A stretch of 64,000 nt of DNA, from assembly GCF_003011885.1 (NCBI RefSeq), contig NZ_PXXO01000009.1, positions 42,164 through 106,163 on the forward strand. The letters are read 5' to 3'. This document shows, one piece after another, positions 10,660 through 20,374 of this stretch. A program made the translations under genes and the position numbers. A model generated the notes under the pieces. That model made no database searches. It was not told where the DNA came from and saw nothing but the letters and a program-made list of their open reading frames with translations. Source of the stretch: Cyanobium usitatum str. Tous (lineage in GTDB: Bacteria; Cyanobacteriota; Cyanobacteriia; PCC-6307; Cyanobiaceae). The stretch's first letter is position 1. Every line of letters begins with the position of its first letter.

Positions 10660-11313
10660 ATGACCGAAACCAACGATCAAGTTCAGTCCAACGACATCCC
10701 GGCCGCGTCGGATGTACCTGCTGCTGCCGAAGGCCAGCAGGATCGCCGCGGTGGTCGGGCTGAAGGCCGAGGCGGCGATAGCCGTCGCGGTGGCGGCCGC
10801 GGGCGCGACAACCGTCGCGGCCAGGAGCGCGACTCCGAATGGCAGGAGCGGGTGGTGCAAATCCGCCGCGTCTCCAAGACCGTTAAAGGCGGCAAGAAGA
10901 TGAGTTTCCGGGCCATCGTTGTCGTTGGCAACGAGAAGGGCCAAGTAGGTGTGGGCGTCGGCAAAGCCGGCGACGTGATCGGCGCCGTCCGCAAGGGCGT
11001 AGCCGATGGCAAGAAGCACCTGGTCAAGGTGCCCCTAACCCGTCACAACTCCATCCCTACCCTCAGCAACGGCCGCGACGGTGCCGCCAGCGTGCTGATC
11101 CGCCCGGCAGCGCCCGGAACCGGGGTGATTGCGGGCGGCTCGATCCGCACGGTGCTCGAATTGGCCGGCATCAAAAATGTGCTGGCCAAGCGCCTCGGAT
11201 CCAAGACCCCCCTCAACAACGCCCGCGCTGCGATGGAGGCATTGGCCGGCCTTCGCACGCACAAGGAGACCGCCAAGGAGCGGGGCATCTCCCTAGAGCA
11301 GATCTACTCCTAA
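10660..11313 (+). CDS. rpsE: 30S ribosomal protein S5 with Arg/Gly-rich N-terminal extension
   Basis: The 217-residue S5 has the usual core from about residue 62 ([16 protein letters not shown]), which contributes to decoding fidelity and mRNA unwinding at the entry site. Before it lies an extension of roughly 55 residues dense in RGG/RRG motifs (residues 28-52). Similar extensions occur in picocyanobacterial S5. The next gene is rplO, 9 bases away: there is no rpmD (L30), which cyanobacteria lack. Confidence 0.96.
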   Translation: MTETNDQVQSNDIPAASDVPAAAEGQQDRRGGRAEGRGGDSRRGGGRGRDNRRGQERDSEWQERVVQIRRVSKTVKGGKKMSFRAIVVVGNEKGQVGVGVGKAGDVIGAVRKGVADGKKHLVKVPLTRHNSIPTLSNGRDGAASVLIRPAAPGTGVIAGGSIRTVLELAGIKNVLAKRLGSKTPLNNARAAMEALAGLRTHKETAKERGISLEQIYS

Positions 11314-11322
11314 GGCCTCGTC

Positions 11323-11772
11323 ATGACGTTCAATCTCCAGTCTCTCAAATCCAACCCTGGCGCCCGGCGCCGCAAGCTCCGCAAGGGTCGCGGCATTGCT
11401 GCGGGCCAGGGTGCCAGCTGCGGTTTCGGCATGCGCGGCCAGAAGTCCCGTTCGGGTCGGCCGACCCGTCCTGGCTTCGAGGGTGGCCAAATGCCTCTCT
11501 ACCGCCGCATCCCCAAGCTCAAGCACTTTGAGCTGGTCAACCAGAAGGAGTTCACGATCATCAACGTGGCCAAGCTCGCCGACTGCAAAACCGGCAGCAC
11601 CATCAGCCTCGATTCCCTGGTGAAGGATGGTCTCGTGACCAGCCCCAAGCACCCCCTCAAGGTGCTTGGCAACGGTGAACTCTCCGTCAAGCTCACCGTG
11701 CAGGCCGCCGCATTTACTGCCAGCGCCCGCACCAAGATCGAAGCTGCCGGTGGCAGCTGCGAAGTCATCTGA
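11323..11772 (+). CDS. rplO: 50S ribosomal protein L15
   Basis: The 149-residue L15 contains the glycine-rich N-terminal region [20 protein letters not shown] and [14 protein letters not shown]. It ends before a 102-base spacer with a possible attenuating hairpin ahead of secY. Confidence 0.97.
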   Translation: MTFNLQSLKSNPGARRRKLRKGRGIAAGQGASCGFGMRGQKSRSGRPTRPGFEGGQMPLYRRIPKLKHFELVNQKEFTIINVAKLADCKTGSTISLDSLVKDGLVTSPKHPLKVLGNGELSVKLTVQAAAFTASARTKIEAAGGSCEVI

Positions 11773-11804
11773 TCGCCTTGCGGGCCTCCGCCCTAAGGTC
11801 TGAG

Positions 11805-11854
11805 CCGTCCAGTCGAGCCCCGGGCACGCCACGGGTCTTGATGGGCGGTTTTTT
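11805..11854 (+). terminator. Candidate hairpin plus T-run between rplO and secY
   Basis: CCGTCC (11805-11810) can pair with GGGCGG (11843-11848) around an inner GC-rich hairpin, followed directly by six T (11849-11854). The long loop makes it imperfect. Since secY must be expressed, a partial terminator or processing site is more likely than a full stop. Confidence 0.35.
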
Positions 11855-11874
11855 CATGTCCATCACACGCCGCC

Positions 11875-13194
11875 ATGCTTGTTAGCCGGGGTCGCAACCC
11901 AAGCGCCGGGGAAATCCTCAGCCAACTGATCCAGTCGAAGGGACTGCGCGACCGGGTGCTAACCACCCTCGGCCTGCTGCTGCTGGTCCGGCTGGGCATC
12001 TACATCCCGATGCCAGGCATCGACCGGGTGGCCTTTCAGCAGTTCCTCTCCCAGGGCGGTCAGCTGATCGGGTTCCTGGACATCTTCACCGGGGGCGGCC
12101 TGTCCACCCTCGGCGTTTTCGCTCTGGGCATCCTGCCGTTCATCAACGCCTCGATCATCATTCAGCTGCTTACCGCGGCCCTGCCCCAACTGGAGGACCT
12201 CCAGAAGAATGAGGGCGAGGCCGGCCGGCGCAAGATCGCCCAGATCACCCGCTACGTAGCTCTGGGCTGGGGCATCCTTCAGAGCCTGGTCTTTGCCCTG
12301 ATCCTGCGGCAATACGCCACAGAGGGCCTTTCGGAGCCGGTGTTTGTAATCCAAACGGCCCTCGCCCTGGTTACCGGCTCGATGGTGGTGATGTGGATCA
12401 GCGAGGTGATCACCGAGCGAGGCATCGGTCAAGGCGCCTCGCTGGTGATCTTCGTCAACATCGTGGCCACCCTGCCCAAGGCCCTGGGTTCAACGATCGA
12501 GCTGGCCCAGAGCGGTGACCGCAGCACAGTTGGCGGCATTGTCGTGCTTGTGCTGGTTTTCCTGTTGACGATCGTGGGGATCATCTTTGTGCAGGAAGGC
12601 AACCGCCGCATCCCAATTGTCAGCGCCAAGCGCCAAGTGGGCGGAGCAGGGGTGCTTGCGGCGCGCCAGAGCTATCTGCCGCTCAAGCTCAACGCCGGCG
12701 GCGTGATGCCCATCATTTTTGCCTCGGCCGTGGTTTTCCTGCCGCTCACCATTGCCAACCTCACCCGCAACCCTTGGCTGATCAAGTTGGCGGGATATCT
12801 CAACCCCAACAGCAGCACTCCCTGGCTGTACGCCTTGGTTTTCTTCGGCCTGATCTGCGGCTTCGGCTTCTTCTACGCCTCACTCACCGTAAACCCGGTG
12901 GACATCGCCACCAACCTCAAACGCAGTGGGGTGGCGATCCCTGGCGTGCGGCCCGGCTCTGCCACCGCCAGCTATCTGAGCGGAGTGCAAAACCGACTCA
13001 CCCTGCTCGGCGGCTTGTTCCTTGGCGCCGTTGCGATCATTCCCTCAGCCGTGGAAGGGGCCACCCAGGTGCGCACCTTCCAGGGACTGGGAGCCACCTC
13101 CCTGCTGATTCTTGTGGGCGTTGCGATCGACACAGCCAAACAAGTGCAGACCTACGTGATCTCCCAGCGCTACGAGGGCATGGTGCGCGAGTGA
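11875..13194 (+). CDS. secY: Preprotein translocase subunit SecY
   Basis: The 439-residue protein has about ten hydrophobic segments and SecY signatures: IPMPGIDR after the first helix, GILPFINASIIIQLL (plug and helix 2b region) and the cytosolic loop EGNRRIPIVSAKRQ. SecY forms the Sec channel in plasma and thylakoid membranes. Its place after rplO and before adk is canonical. Confidence 0.97.
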   Translation: MLVSRGRNPSAGEILSQLIQSKGLRDRVLTTLGLLLLVRLGIYIPMPGIDRVAFQQFLSQGGQLIGFLDIFTGGGLSTLGVFALGILPFINASIIIQLLTAALPQLEDLQKNEGEAGRRKIAQITRYVALGWGILQSLVFALILRQYATEGLSEPVFVIQTALALVTGSMVVMWISEVITERGIGQGASLVIFVNIVATLPKALGSTIELAQSGDRSTVGGIVVLVLVFLLTIVGIIFVQEGNRRIPIVSAKRQVGGAGVLAARQSYLPLKLNAGGVMPIIFASAVVFLPLTIANLTRNPWLIKLAGYLNPNSSTPWLYALVFFGLICGFGFFYASLTVNPVDIATNLKRSGVAIPGVRPGSATASYLSGVQNRLTLLGGLFLGAVAIIPSAVEGATQVRTFQGLGATSLLILVGVAIDTAKQVQTYVISQRYEGMVRE

Positions 13195-13255
13195 CCACCA
13201 GCCCCTTGCCTGCGGGCCTCGCAGCAACCCCTTCCTCCAACTTTCAAGTTCAGCG

Positions 13256-13816
13256 ATGAAGCAACGTCTCCTCTTCCTTGGCCCCCCCGGCGCTGGCAAG
13301 GGCACCCAAGCCCAGCAACTGGCCGCCGATCGCCAGCTGCTGCATCTCTCTACGGGGGACCTGCTGAGGGCGGAGGTAGCTGCTGGCAGCGATCTGGGTA
13401 AGGAAGCCGAGGCCGTAATGGCCCGTGGTGAGCTGGTGAGTGATGCGCTGGTGCTGGCGATTGTGCGTGGCCGGCTGGAAGCACTGGCCGCCAGCGGCGG
13501 CGGCGGCTGGTTACTGGATGGCTTCCCCCGCAACCTCGCCCAAGCCGAGGCTCTGGGGCTGTTGCTCGATGAGCTGCAGCAACCGATCGAGCTAGTGGTG
13601 CTGATGGAGCTCGACGACGCCGTCTTGATCCAAAGGCTCCTTAGCCGGGGGCGCTCTGACGACAACGAAAGCGTGATTCGCCACCGGCTGGAGGTCTACC
13701 GGGAACAGACCGCACCTCTTATTCACCACTATCAGCAGCTTGGCTTGCTGCAGGCCATTGAGGCCAATGGCAGCGTCGATGCGATCGCTGAACGGATCGC
13801 CGCCCTGCTCGGCTGA
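13256..13816 (+). CDS. adk: Adenylate kinase (short, zinc-free type)
   Basis: The 186-residue enzyme interconverts AMP, ADP and ATP. The P-loop GPPGAGKGTQA is at residues 9-19, then LSTGDLLRAEV and LLDGFPRNLAQAE. The LID is short (LLSRGRSDDNESVIRHRL) and has no zinc cysteines, as in cyanobacterial short adenylate kinases. It separates secY from rpmJ; infA, often found here, is absent. Confidence 0.95.
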   Translation: MKQRLLFLGPPGAGKGTQAQQLAADRQLLHLSTGDLLRAEVAAGSDLGKEAEAVMARGELVSDALVLAIVRGRLEALAASGGGGWLLDGFPRNLAQAEALGLLLDELQQPIELVVLMELDDAVLIQRLLSRGRSDDNESVIRHRLEVYREQTAPLIHHYQQLGLLQAIEANGSVDAIAERIAALLG

Positions 13817-13881
13817 GTCACTTAAGGGTGTTGACCGGTGTGGTAGGTTGTCGGTTTGCAAATTAGGAGAGCACAACTCCC

Positions 13882-13995
13882 ATGAAGGTGCGTGCCTCGG
13901 TCAAGAGAATGTGCGACAAATGCCGGGTGATTCGTCGCCACGGCCGGGTGATGGTGATCTGCACCAATCCCAAGCACAAACAGCGCCAAGGCTGA
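13882..13995 (+). CDS. rpmJ: 50S ribosomal protein L36
   Basis: This 37-residue gene starts [14 protein letters not shown]. Cys11, Cys14, Cys27 and His32 form the zinc site, so this is the zinc-binding form of L36. AGGAG about 14 bases upstream (13865-13869) could serve as a ribosome-binding site. It lies between adk and rpsM as in most bacteria. Confidence 0.95.
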   Translation: MKVRASVKRMCDKCRVIRRHGRVMVICTNPKHKQRQG

Positions 13996-14086
13996 CCAGC
14001 CCTAGCCCGCCCCCTTGGGGGCCAGCTGTGCATCATTTCCCCGCTCCGTTCAGGCGGAGCCCCTTGCCCCCTCATCGAATTACTAC

Positions 14087-14452
14087 GTGGCTCGGATTGC
14101 CGGCGTTGATATCCCACGCGAAAAGCGCGTCGAGATTGCCCTCACCTACGTGTATGGCATCGGTCTTACCCGTGCCCAGAAGATTCTGGCCAAATCCGGT
14201 GTCAGCCCTGACATACGGGTAAAAGACCTCAGCGACGCCGACGTACAAAAGTTGCGCGGTGCTGCCGAAACCTTCACCCTCGAAGGCGACCTGCGCCGTC
14301 AAGAGGGCATGGCCCTCAAGCGCCTCCAAGACATCGGCTGCGTGCGCGGTCGCCGCCATCGCATGGGTCTGCCCGTGCGTGGCCAGCGCACACGCACCAA
14401 TGCGCGCACCCGTCGTGGTGCTCGCAAAACCGTGGCCGGCAAGAAGAAGTAA
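14087..14452 (+). CDS. rpsM: 30S ribosomal protein S13
   Basis: The 121-residue S13 begins at GTG 14087 ([19 protein letters not shown]). The frame extends upstream to 14015, but the added residues are not family-like. [15 protein letters not shown] and the basic tail [20 protein letters not shown] are conserved; the tail contacts P-site tRNA. Confidence 0.96.
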   Translation: MARIAGVDIPREKRVEIALTYVYGIGLTRAQKILAKSGVSPDIRVKDLSDADVQKLRGAAETFTLEGDLRRQEGMALKRLQDIGCVRGRRHRMGLPVRGQRTRTNARTRRGARKTVAGKKK

Positions 14453-14569
14453 GGCCTCGCCTTCCTTCACCTGCTCCCACCCTGCCGCCAACTGCGTAAG
14501 CGACCGGCGTCACCAGGGTGCCTCCCGACGTTCCCCTGATCACCTCCTGCACCAGCAGGCCTTTCCGCC

Positions 14570-14962
14570 ATGGCAAAGCCAGCCAAAAAATCCGGCGCCA
14601 AGAAAACGAAGCGCAACGTCCCCAACGGCGTTGCCCACATTCAGAGCACTTTCAACAACACGATCGTGTCGATCACCGACACCGCCGGAGAGGTGATTTC
14701 CTGGAGTTCCGCCGGTGCCAGCGGCTTCAAAGGAGCCCGCAAAGGCACACCCTTTGCCGCCCAAACCGCAGCTGAAGCAGCAGCACGCCGCGCCCTCGAG
14801 CAGGGCATGCGCCAGATCGAAGTCCTTGTGAGGGGTCCTGGTTCAGGCCGCGAAACCGCAATCCGAGCCCTGCAGGTGGCCGGCCTTGAAATCACCCTGA
14901 TCCGCGACGTGACTCCCCTTCCCCACAACGGTTGCCGTCGCTCCAAGCGCCGTCGCGTCTGA
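14570..14962 (+). CDS. rpsK: 30S ribosomal protein S11
   Basis: The 130-residue S11 contains [18 protein letters not shown] and ends [18 protein letters not shown], both invariant. It is followed by rpoA; rpsD, which lies between them in E. coli, is not in this cluster. The 117-base gap before it shows nothing recognisable. Confidence 0.97.
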   Translation: MAKPAKKSGAKKTKRNVPNGVAHIQSTFNNTIVSITDTAGEVISWSSAGASGFKGARKGTPFAAQTAAEAAARRALEQGMRQIEVLVRGPGSGRETAIRALQVAGLEITLIRDVTPLPHNGCRRSKRRRV

Positions 14963-15019
14963 GTCGTCGTTTCGTTCCTGCCCCCCTGGGCTTTCTCCAA
15001 CCTTTCGACCCTTCAGACC

Positions 15020-15958
15020 GTGTTGCATTACCAAATCGATCGCATTGAGCACGAGGTCGCGGAAGACCGATCCCAGATTGGTACCTTCCTGATCGGCCCG
15101 CTCGATCGCGGCCAGGCCACCACGCTTGGCAATGCCCTGCGACGCGTCCTGATCGGCAGCCTCGAAGGCAGTGCCATCACCGCGGTACGCATTTCCGGAG
15201 TCAACCACGAGTACGCCACCGTGCCTGGGGTTCGTGAAGACGTGCTCGACATTCTGCTCAACTGCAAGCAGATCTCCGTTAGCAGCCGCAACCGCGAGCT
15301 GGAGATCGGACGCCTAGTGGTGAATGGCCCCGCGACGGTTACCGCCGCGGATCTGCAGTTCTCCTCCCAGGTTCAGGTAATCGATTCAGATCGCCTGATC
15401 GCCACCGTGGCTGAAGGCCACAGCCTCGAAATGGAGGTCCATGTGGAGCGTGGTGTTGGCTATCGGCCCGTCAATCGCCACAGCGAAGACACCAACGCCA
15501 TTGACCTGCTTCAGATCGATGCTGTGTTCAAGCCCGTGCGCCGGGTCAACTACACGGTGGATGAAACCGCCGTTGGTGAGGGTGGATCCGCTCGCGAAAG
15601 ACTGCGCCTGGAGATCGAAACCAATGGCAGCGTCACACCAGACGACGCCATGGCCCAATCAGCCAACCAGCTGATCGGTCTGTTCCAGCCCCTGGCCAGC
15701 TTGACCATGGTTGAAGAGCCCGGCCTTGAGCCCGAGCCCTCCGCCGAGGCCCAAATTCCTCTCGAAGAGCTAAACCTCTCCGTGCGGGCCTACAACTGCC
15801 TGAAGCGCGCCCAGGTCAACTCCGTGTCCGACCTGATGGGCTTCAGCTACGAAGATCTGCTGGAGATCAAAAACTTCGGCTCCAAATCAGCCGACGAGGT
15901 GATCGAAGCGCTGGAGCGCATCGGCATCACCCTGCCCCAGAGCCGCACTAGCGCCTGA
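15020..15958 (+). CDS. rpoA: RNA polymerase alpha subunit
   Basis: The 312-residue alpha subunit starts at GTG 15020. The N-terminal dimerisation domain includes [20 protein letters not shown] and [19 protein letters not shown]. The C-terminal domain ([34 protein letters not shown]), residues ~250-305, binds upstream promoter elements and activators. Length is normal for cyanobacteria. Confidence 0.97.
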   Translation: MLHYQIDRIEHEVAEDRSQIGTFLIGPLDRGQATTLGNALRRVLIGSLEGSAITAVRISGVNHEYATVPGVREDVLDILLNCKQISVSSRNRELEIGRLVVNGPATVTAADLQFSSQVQVIDSDRLIATVAEGHSLEMEVHVERGVGYRPVNRHSEDTNAIDLLQIDAVFKPVRRVNYTVDETAVGEGGSARERLRLEIETNGSVTPDDAMAQSANQLIGLFQPLASLTMVEEPGLEPEPSAEAQIPLEELNLSVRAYNCLKRAQVNSVSDLMGFSYEDLLEIKNFGSKSADEVIEALERIGITLPQSRTSA

Positions 15959-16002
15959 TCGGCGGCCCCTTTACCGACAGCCTTCTCACCTGAGTCAGAC
16001 CT

Positions 16003-16353
16003 ATGAGACACCAGTGCCGAGTCCCCATGCTGGGACGCCCCGCCGACCAACGCAAAGCCATGCTGCGGGGTCTCACCACCCAGCTGATTCGCGAAGGTCG
16101 GGTTACCACGACCAAAGCCCGTGCCAAGGCGTTGCGCGATGAAGCTGAGCGCATGATCAGCCTGGCCAAGGACGGCAGCCTGTCTGCCCGTCGCCGCGCC
16201 ATCGGTTACATCTATGACAAGCAGTTGGTTCATGCCCTGTTTGACAAAGCTCAAGACCGCTATGGCGAGCGCCAAGGTGGCTATACCCGCATCATCCGCA
16301 CCGTTCCCCGCCGCGGCGACAACGCCGAAATGGCCATCATCGAATTGGTCTAA
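16003..16353 (+). CDS. rplQ: 50S ribosomal protein L17
   Basis: The 116-residue L17 starts [20 protein letters not shown]; the cyanobacterial form replaces the more usual MRHRxxxxxLNRxxx[20 protein letters not shown] residues near the end are conserved. It closes the first transcription unit and is followed by a strong terminator. Confidence 0.96.
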   Translation: MRHQCRVPMLGRPADQRKAMLRGLTTQLIREGRVTTTKARAKALRDEAERMISLAKDGSLSARRRAIGYIYDKQLVHALFDKAQDRYGERQGGYTRIIRTVPRRGDNAEMAIIELV

Positions 16354-16384
16354 ATCTCTACCCCTCTGGCGAGATTCCAAACTG

Positions 16385-16415
16385 CCGCGGTGGCTTAAGC
16401 CCACCGCGGTTTTTT
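16385..16415 (+). terminator. Rho-independent terminator after rplQ
   Basis: CCGCGGTGG (16385-16393) pairs perfectly with CCACCGCGG (16401-16409) around a 7-base loop and is followed by six T (16410-16415). It lies 32 bases past rplQ and ends just before truA. Confidence 0.9.
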
Positions 16416-16424
16416 AATGGCTGC

Positions 16425-17345
16425 ATGGTGCCCGTGCTGACTCCCGCCCCCGCCCTGCGCCGCATCGCACTTTGCCTGCAATACGACGGCTCCGCGTACT
16501 GCGGCTGGCAGCGGCAACGCAATGCCCACAGCGTGCAGCAGACCCTGGAGCAAGCGATAGCTGGGCTTGACCCCCAAGGACCCAATCGCACCATGGCTGC
16601 TGGGCGCACCGATACGGGCGTGCATGCTGCTGCCCAGGTGGCACATTTCGAAGCTGCTGGGCCAATTCCGCCGGAGCGCTGGGCCAAGGCCCTCAATGGT
16701 CGGCTACCGGCCACGATCCGCATCCGGGCGGCTGTAGAGGTTGACCCCAGCTGGCACGCCCGCTTCAGCGCTAGCTACCGGCGGTACCGCTACACGATCT
16801 ACAACGCCCGCACCCCCAACCTGTTCCTGGCCCCCTGGAGCTGGCACCGCTATCAGCGCCGGTTGGATGAACAAGCCATGGGCCAGGTCCTGGAGTCCAT
16901 GCTGGGAGAACACGACTTTTCTGCCTTTCAACGAGCCGGCAGCCGCCGAGCCCACGGCCGCACCACCCTTCAGGAGGTGCGTTTGGAGCGCCAGGGTGAC
17001 CTGATCAGCGTCGAGTTGCAAGCCAGCGGTTTTCTTTACGGCATGGTGCGTCTGGTGCTGAGCCAACTCGTGGCGGTTGGCGAGGGGCGGCTCAGCAGCT
17101 CCGACTTCGAGCGCCGCTGGCGCGAGTGCCAACGCGTGGAAGTAAAAGAGGCCGCACCACCGCAGGGCCTCTGCCTGCTGCGGGTGGGCTACCCCAAACC
17201 AGTTTTCCCACGAGCCGCCTGGTATGATTGCCAACCGCGGTATCAGCTCGAGATTTCCGATTCTCCGGATCTCCAGCCTGGTTCAGCCCAGCCTTTCGTC
17301 AGTTCAGCGCAGCTACCTCCTGGGGGCGCGCCGGCCAGGCGGTAA
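16425..17345 (+). CDS. truA: tRNA pseudouridine(38-40) synthase TruA
   Basis: The 306-residue enzyme converts U38-U40 of the tRNA anticodon arm to pseudouridine. The core motif GRTDTGVHA contains the catalytic aspartate (residue ~63), and [14 protein letters not shown] and [14 protein letters not shown] are typical. The C-terminal ~40 residues are poorly conserved. It starts ten bases past the rplQ terminator T-run and runs into rplM 81 bases later. Confidence 0.95.
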   Translation: MVPVLTPAPALRRIALCLQYDGSAYCGWQRQRNAHSVQQTLEQAIAGLDPQGPNRTMAAGRTDTGVHAAAQVAHFEAAGPIPPERWAKALNGRLPATIRIRAAVEVDPSWHARFSASYRRYRYTIYNARTPNLFLAPWSWHRYQRRLDEQAMGQVLESMLGEHDFSAFQRAGSRRAHGRTTLQEVRLERQGDLISVELQASGFLYGMVRLVLSQLVAVGEGRLSSSDFERRWRECQRVEVKEAAPPQGLCLLRVGYPKPVFPRAAWYDCQPRYQLEISDSPDLQPGSAQPFVSSAQLPPGGAPARR

Positions 17346-17426
17346 GGTCACTGAACCCGGGCGTTGGGTTTCCAACGACCAGCTGTCCTGCCCCACTTCC
17401 GGCCTGCCGGTGCCTGATCAGGCGAA

Positions 17427-17879
17427 ATGAACAAGACCCCCCTGCCCTCAATTGATTCCCTCGACCGCCAGTGGTACCTGGTGGACGCAGAGAATCAGAC
17501 CCTCGGTCGCCTGGCGAGCGAAGTGGCCCAAGTGCTGCGCGGCAAGAACAAGCCCTGCTACACACCCCACCTCGACACCGGCGACTTTGTCATCGTCATC
17601 AACGCCGACAAGGTGAAGGTGAGCGGTAACAAGTCGACCCAGAAGATCTACCGCCGCCACTCCGGCCGGCCCGGTGGCATGAAGACCGAAACCTTCGCCC
17701 ACCTCCAAGCCCGGATCCCTGAGCGGATCGTGGAGAAAGCCATCAAAGGCATGCTTCCCCACAACGCCCTGGGTCGTCAGCTGTTCCGCAAGCTGAAGGT
17801 TTACAAGGGTACTGAGCATCCCCACGCTGCCCAACAACCCCAAGCCCTAGCCCTCGATCCCGCCACTGCCGCCCAATGA
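17427..17879 (+). CDS. rplM: 50S ribosomal protein L13
   Basis: The 150-residue L13 contains [19 protein letters not shown] and [19 protein letters not shown]. Its ATGA junction overlaps rpsI by four bases, a translational coupling. The pair rplM-rpsI after truA is the common cyanobacterial and plastid-like order. Confidence 0.97.
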   Translation: MNKTPLPSIDSLDRQWYLVDAENQTLGRLASEVAQVLRGKNKPCYTPHLDTGDFVIVINADKVKVSGNKSTQKIYRRHSGRPGGMKTETFAHLQARIPERIVEKAIKGMLPHNALGRQLFRKLKVYKGTEHPHAAQQPQALALDPATAAQ

Positions 17880-18277
17880 GCACTAACAAAGTCGTCTATT
17901 GGGGTACGGGTCGTCGTAAGACGGCAGTCGCCCGAGTGCGTGTGGTTCCCGGCAACGGCACAGTAACCATCAACGGTCGCCCTGGCGACAACTACCTCAA
18001 CTACAACCCCGTCTATCTCGCAGCGGTCAAAGCTCCCCTGCAGACTCTCGGGCTTGCAACTGACTATGACCTGCTGGTGAATGTGCGTGGTGGTGGGCTT
18101 ACTGGCCAAGCCGACGCCATCAAGCAGGGTGCAGCTCGTGCCTTGTGTGAATTGTCCCCGGACAACCGCAAACCCCTTAAAACAGAAGGCCACCTCAGCC
18201 GCGACCCCCGCGCCAAGGAGCGTCGCAAGTACGGCCTGAAGAAAGCTCGTAAGGCGCCTCAGTTCTCCAAGCGCTGA
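17876..18277 (+). CDS. rpsI: 30S ribosomal protein S9
   Basis: The 133-residue S9 has [19 protein letters not shown] at the start and the basic tail [19 protein letters not shown], whose last arginine contacts P-site tRNA. It starts within the rplM stop. Confidence 0.97.
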   Translation: MSTNKVVYWGTGRRKTAVARVRVVPGNGTVTINGRPGDNYLNYNPVYLAAVKAPLQTLGLATDYDLLVNVRGGGLTGQADAIKQGAARALCELSPDNRKPLKTEGHLSRDPRAKERRKYGLKKARKAPQFSKR

Positions 18278-18310
18278 TTTCTTCCCTCCGCCATCAGCCC
18301 CTTCCCCGTC

Positions 18311-18625
18311 ATGCCCAAGGCCGAAATTCATCCCACCTGGTATCCCGATGCCAAGGTGATTTGCAACGGAGAGGTGGTTATGACCACCGGTTCCACCTCC
18401 CCCGAACTCCACGTCGATGTGTGGAGTGGCAACCACCCCTTCTATACAGGCACCCAAAAGATCCTCGACACCGAGGGCCGTGTAGACCGCTTCATGCGCA
18501 AGTACGGCATGGGTGGAGCAGATTCACTCTCCAACGCCGCTGCCAAGCAGGAGCCCCAAGTTGAGGCCCCGGCCGAAGCTGCAACCGAAGTTGAGACCGA
18601 GGCCCCCGCTGTGGCCGAAGCCTGA
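18311..18625 (+). CDS. rpmE: 50S ribosomal protein L31 (zinc-free type) with acidic tail
   Basis: The 104-residue protein has the L31 core in residues 1-67 (IHPTWYPDAKVICNGE, SGNHPFYTG, RVDRFMRKYGM). Only one of the four zinc cysteines remains (Cys18), so it is a C-minus L31. A roughly 35-residue Ala/Glu/Pro-rich acidic tail follows; its role is unknown. It is last in the truA-rplM-rpsI-rpmE unit. Confidence 0.94.
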   Translation: MPKAEIHPTWYPDAKVICNGEVVMTTGSTSPELHVDVWSGNHPFYTGTQKILDTEGRVDRFMRKYGMGGADSLSNAAAKQEPQVEAPAEAATEVETEAPAVAEA

Positions 18626-18651
18626 TCTCTGCAGGCCTGATTGAACCCCCC

Positions 18652-18685
18652 AGCCGGGTGCTTACGGGCACCCGGCTTTGTGTTG
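18652..18685 (+). terminator. Hairpin terminator after rpmE
   Basis: AGCCGGGTGC (18652-18661) and GCACCCGGCT (18668-18677) form a perfect 10-bp stem with a 6-base loop. The following TTGTGTTGT is only moderately T-rich, so termination may be partial. It precedes prfA by about 40 bases. Confidence 0.65.
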
Positions 18686-18719
18686 TCTGGTGCCCATGCG
18701 GGCTCCTCCTATCTCGCTG

Positions 18720-19817
18720 ATGGATCCTTCCCTGCTGCATGAGCGTCTGGAGACGGCCCGCCGCACCTTCGAGACCCTGGAACGCCAGCTGGCCGATCCA
18801 GCCGTGGCGGCTAATCCCAGCCAGATGCAGGCCATCGCCCGCGAGAGGGCTCGGCTTGAGCCCTTGGTGCAGGACCACCTGAGCCTGCAGAAACTGCAGC
18901 AGGAAGAACGAGAAGCTCGCGCCCTGCTGAAGGAACATCGGGGCGACCTCGCCATGGAGGAACTGGTCAACGAGGAGCTGGCAACCCTGGCGGAAGCCAC
19001 GGCCAGCCTGCTCGACAAGCTCACGGTGGCCCTGCTGCCCCGAGACCCCCGCGATGAGCGCAGCGTGATGTTGGAGATCCGCGCCGGCGCCGGTGGCGAT
19101 GAAGCGGCGATCTGGGCCGGCGATCTAGCCCGCATGTATGAGCGCTACGCCCAAGGGGTGGGCTGGCGGGTGGAACCGGTGAGCGCCTCCGAAGCCGAGC
19201 TCGGGGGCTACAAAGAACTGATCCTCGCCATCAAGGGGGATGGGGTTTTCAGCCAGCTGAAGTTTGAGGCCGGCGTGCATCGGGTGCAACGGGTGCCGGC
19301 CACCGAGTCCCAGGGCCGGGTGCACACCTCAACCGCCACGGTCGCCGTGATGCCGGAGGCTGATCCCGTGGAGGTTCAGATCGACCCCGGCGACATCGAA
19401 ATCAGTACCGCCCGCTCCGGTGGCGCCGGCGGCCAAAACGTCAACAAAGTCGAAACGGCCGTAGACCTGTTGCACAAGCCCACCGGCATTCGGGTGTTCT
19501 GCACCCAGCAGCGCTCCCAGCTGCAGAACCGTGAGCGCGCCATGGAAATCCTGCGGGCAAAGCTCTATGAGCGCCAGCTGGCAGAAGCCAACGCCCAGCA
19601 GCGCTCCACCAGGCTGGCCCAGGTAGGCAGCGGCGACCGCAGCGAGAAAATCCGCACCTACAACTTCAAAGACAGCCGCACCACCGACCACCGCCTAGGC
19701 CGCAACTTCGCGCTTGAGCCGGTGCTCAACGGCCAGCTCCACGACCTGATCAGTGCCTCAATCGCCGCCGATCAGAGCCGCCAGCTCGAGGAGCTGGCCC
19801 AACAGGTAGCCAGCTGA
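18720..19817 (+). CDS. prfA: Peptide chain release factor 1
   Basis: The 365-residue factor reads UAA and UAG. The codon-recognition tripeptide PAT is at residues 193-195 and the hydrolysis motif GGQ at 237-239. PAT rather than SPF identifies RF1, not RF2. The ATG at 18720 gives the family N-terminus ([11 protein letters not shown]); the open frame upstream begins within the terminator hairpin. It follows rpmE as in other bacteria. Confidence 0.96.
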   Translation: MDPSLLHERLETARRTFETLERQLADPAVAANPSQMQAIARERARLEPLVQDHLSLQKLQQEEREARALLKEHRGDLAMEELVNEELATLAEATASLLDKLTVALLPRDPRDERSVMLEIRAGAGGDEAAIWAGDLARMYERYAQGVGWRVEPVSASEAELGGYKELILAIKGDGVFSQLKFEAGVHRVQRVPATESQGRVHTSTATVAVMPEADPVEVQIDPGDIEISTARSGGAGGQNVNKVETAVDLLHKPTGIRVFCTQQRSQLQNRERAMEILRAKLYERQLAEANAQQRSTRLAQVGSGDRSEKIRTYNFKDSRTTDHRLGRNFALEPVLNGQLHDLISASIAADQSRQLEELAQQVAS

Positions 19818-19823
19818 GCGCTC

Positions 19824-20324
19824 TCAGGCCCCAATCACATATTTGGCCCACTCGCCATGCAGCCCTGCCGAAATCTGGCGACTGGCTTCAAAGCTGAAGC
19901 TGCCCAGGGGCCGATGAGGTGGACGCAGCAGCGGCATCGCGGCCTCCCGCGGCGTGCGGTTGCCCTTGCGGACATTGCAGGGCAGACAGGCTGTGGTGAC
20001 GTTTTCCCAGGTATCGAGGCCACCGCGGCTGCGGGGCACCACATGGTCGACAGAGAGCTGCTGAGCGCTGGCCCCGCAGTACTGGCAGCGATGGCCATCG
20101 CGGTGAAACAGGTTGCGACGGGTCAGGGGCAACGGCTTGTAGGGCACCCGAACAAAATGACGCAGGCGGATCACAGTGGGGAGCAGCGTGTCCTCGCGAA
20201 TCCTGCGAACCGGGTCATGCTCAAGCCCCTCCGCCTTCCCCTTCAGCACCATCACCACCGCACGACGCCAGGTGGTGATGTTGAGGGGCTCGTAGGACGC
20301 GTTTAGAACGAGAACATGGCCCAT
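19824..20324 (-). CDS. HNH endonuclease domain protein
   Basis: The 166-residue protein starts VLVLNASYEPLNITTWRRAV and belongs to a single-domain HNH family widespread in cyanobacteria. The HNH core has Cys80-x2-Cys83, Asp93-His94 as metal/catalytic residues, Asn108, and Cys113-x2-Cys116; together these make a zinc-braced beta-beta-alpha metal finger. No mobile element or restriction partner is adjacent, so a housekeeping DNA-processing role is more likely than homing, but the function is unknown. A GTG or ATG up to 24 bases upstream is also possible. Confidence 0.85.
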   Translation of the reverse strand: MGHVLVLNASYEPLNITTWRRAVVMVLKGKAEGLEHDPVRRIREDTLLPTVIRLRHFVRVPYKPLPLTRRNLFHRDGHRCQYCGASAQQLSVDHVVPRSRGGLDTWENVTTACLPCNVRKGNRTPREAAMPLLRPPHRPLGSFSFEASRQISAGLHGEWAKYVIGA

Positions 20325-20374
20325 GCCAGCACCCGTGATCGGCGGCATGCTAGTGGCAATCTTCGCTGTAATCC

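Noticed and set aside
19824..20324. Homing or restriction endonuclease from the HNH domain
   Set aside because: No intron, intein, methylase or mobile gene is adjacent, and the same single-domain family is common in cyanobacterial chromosomes.
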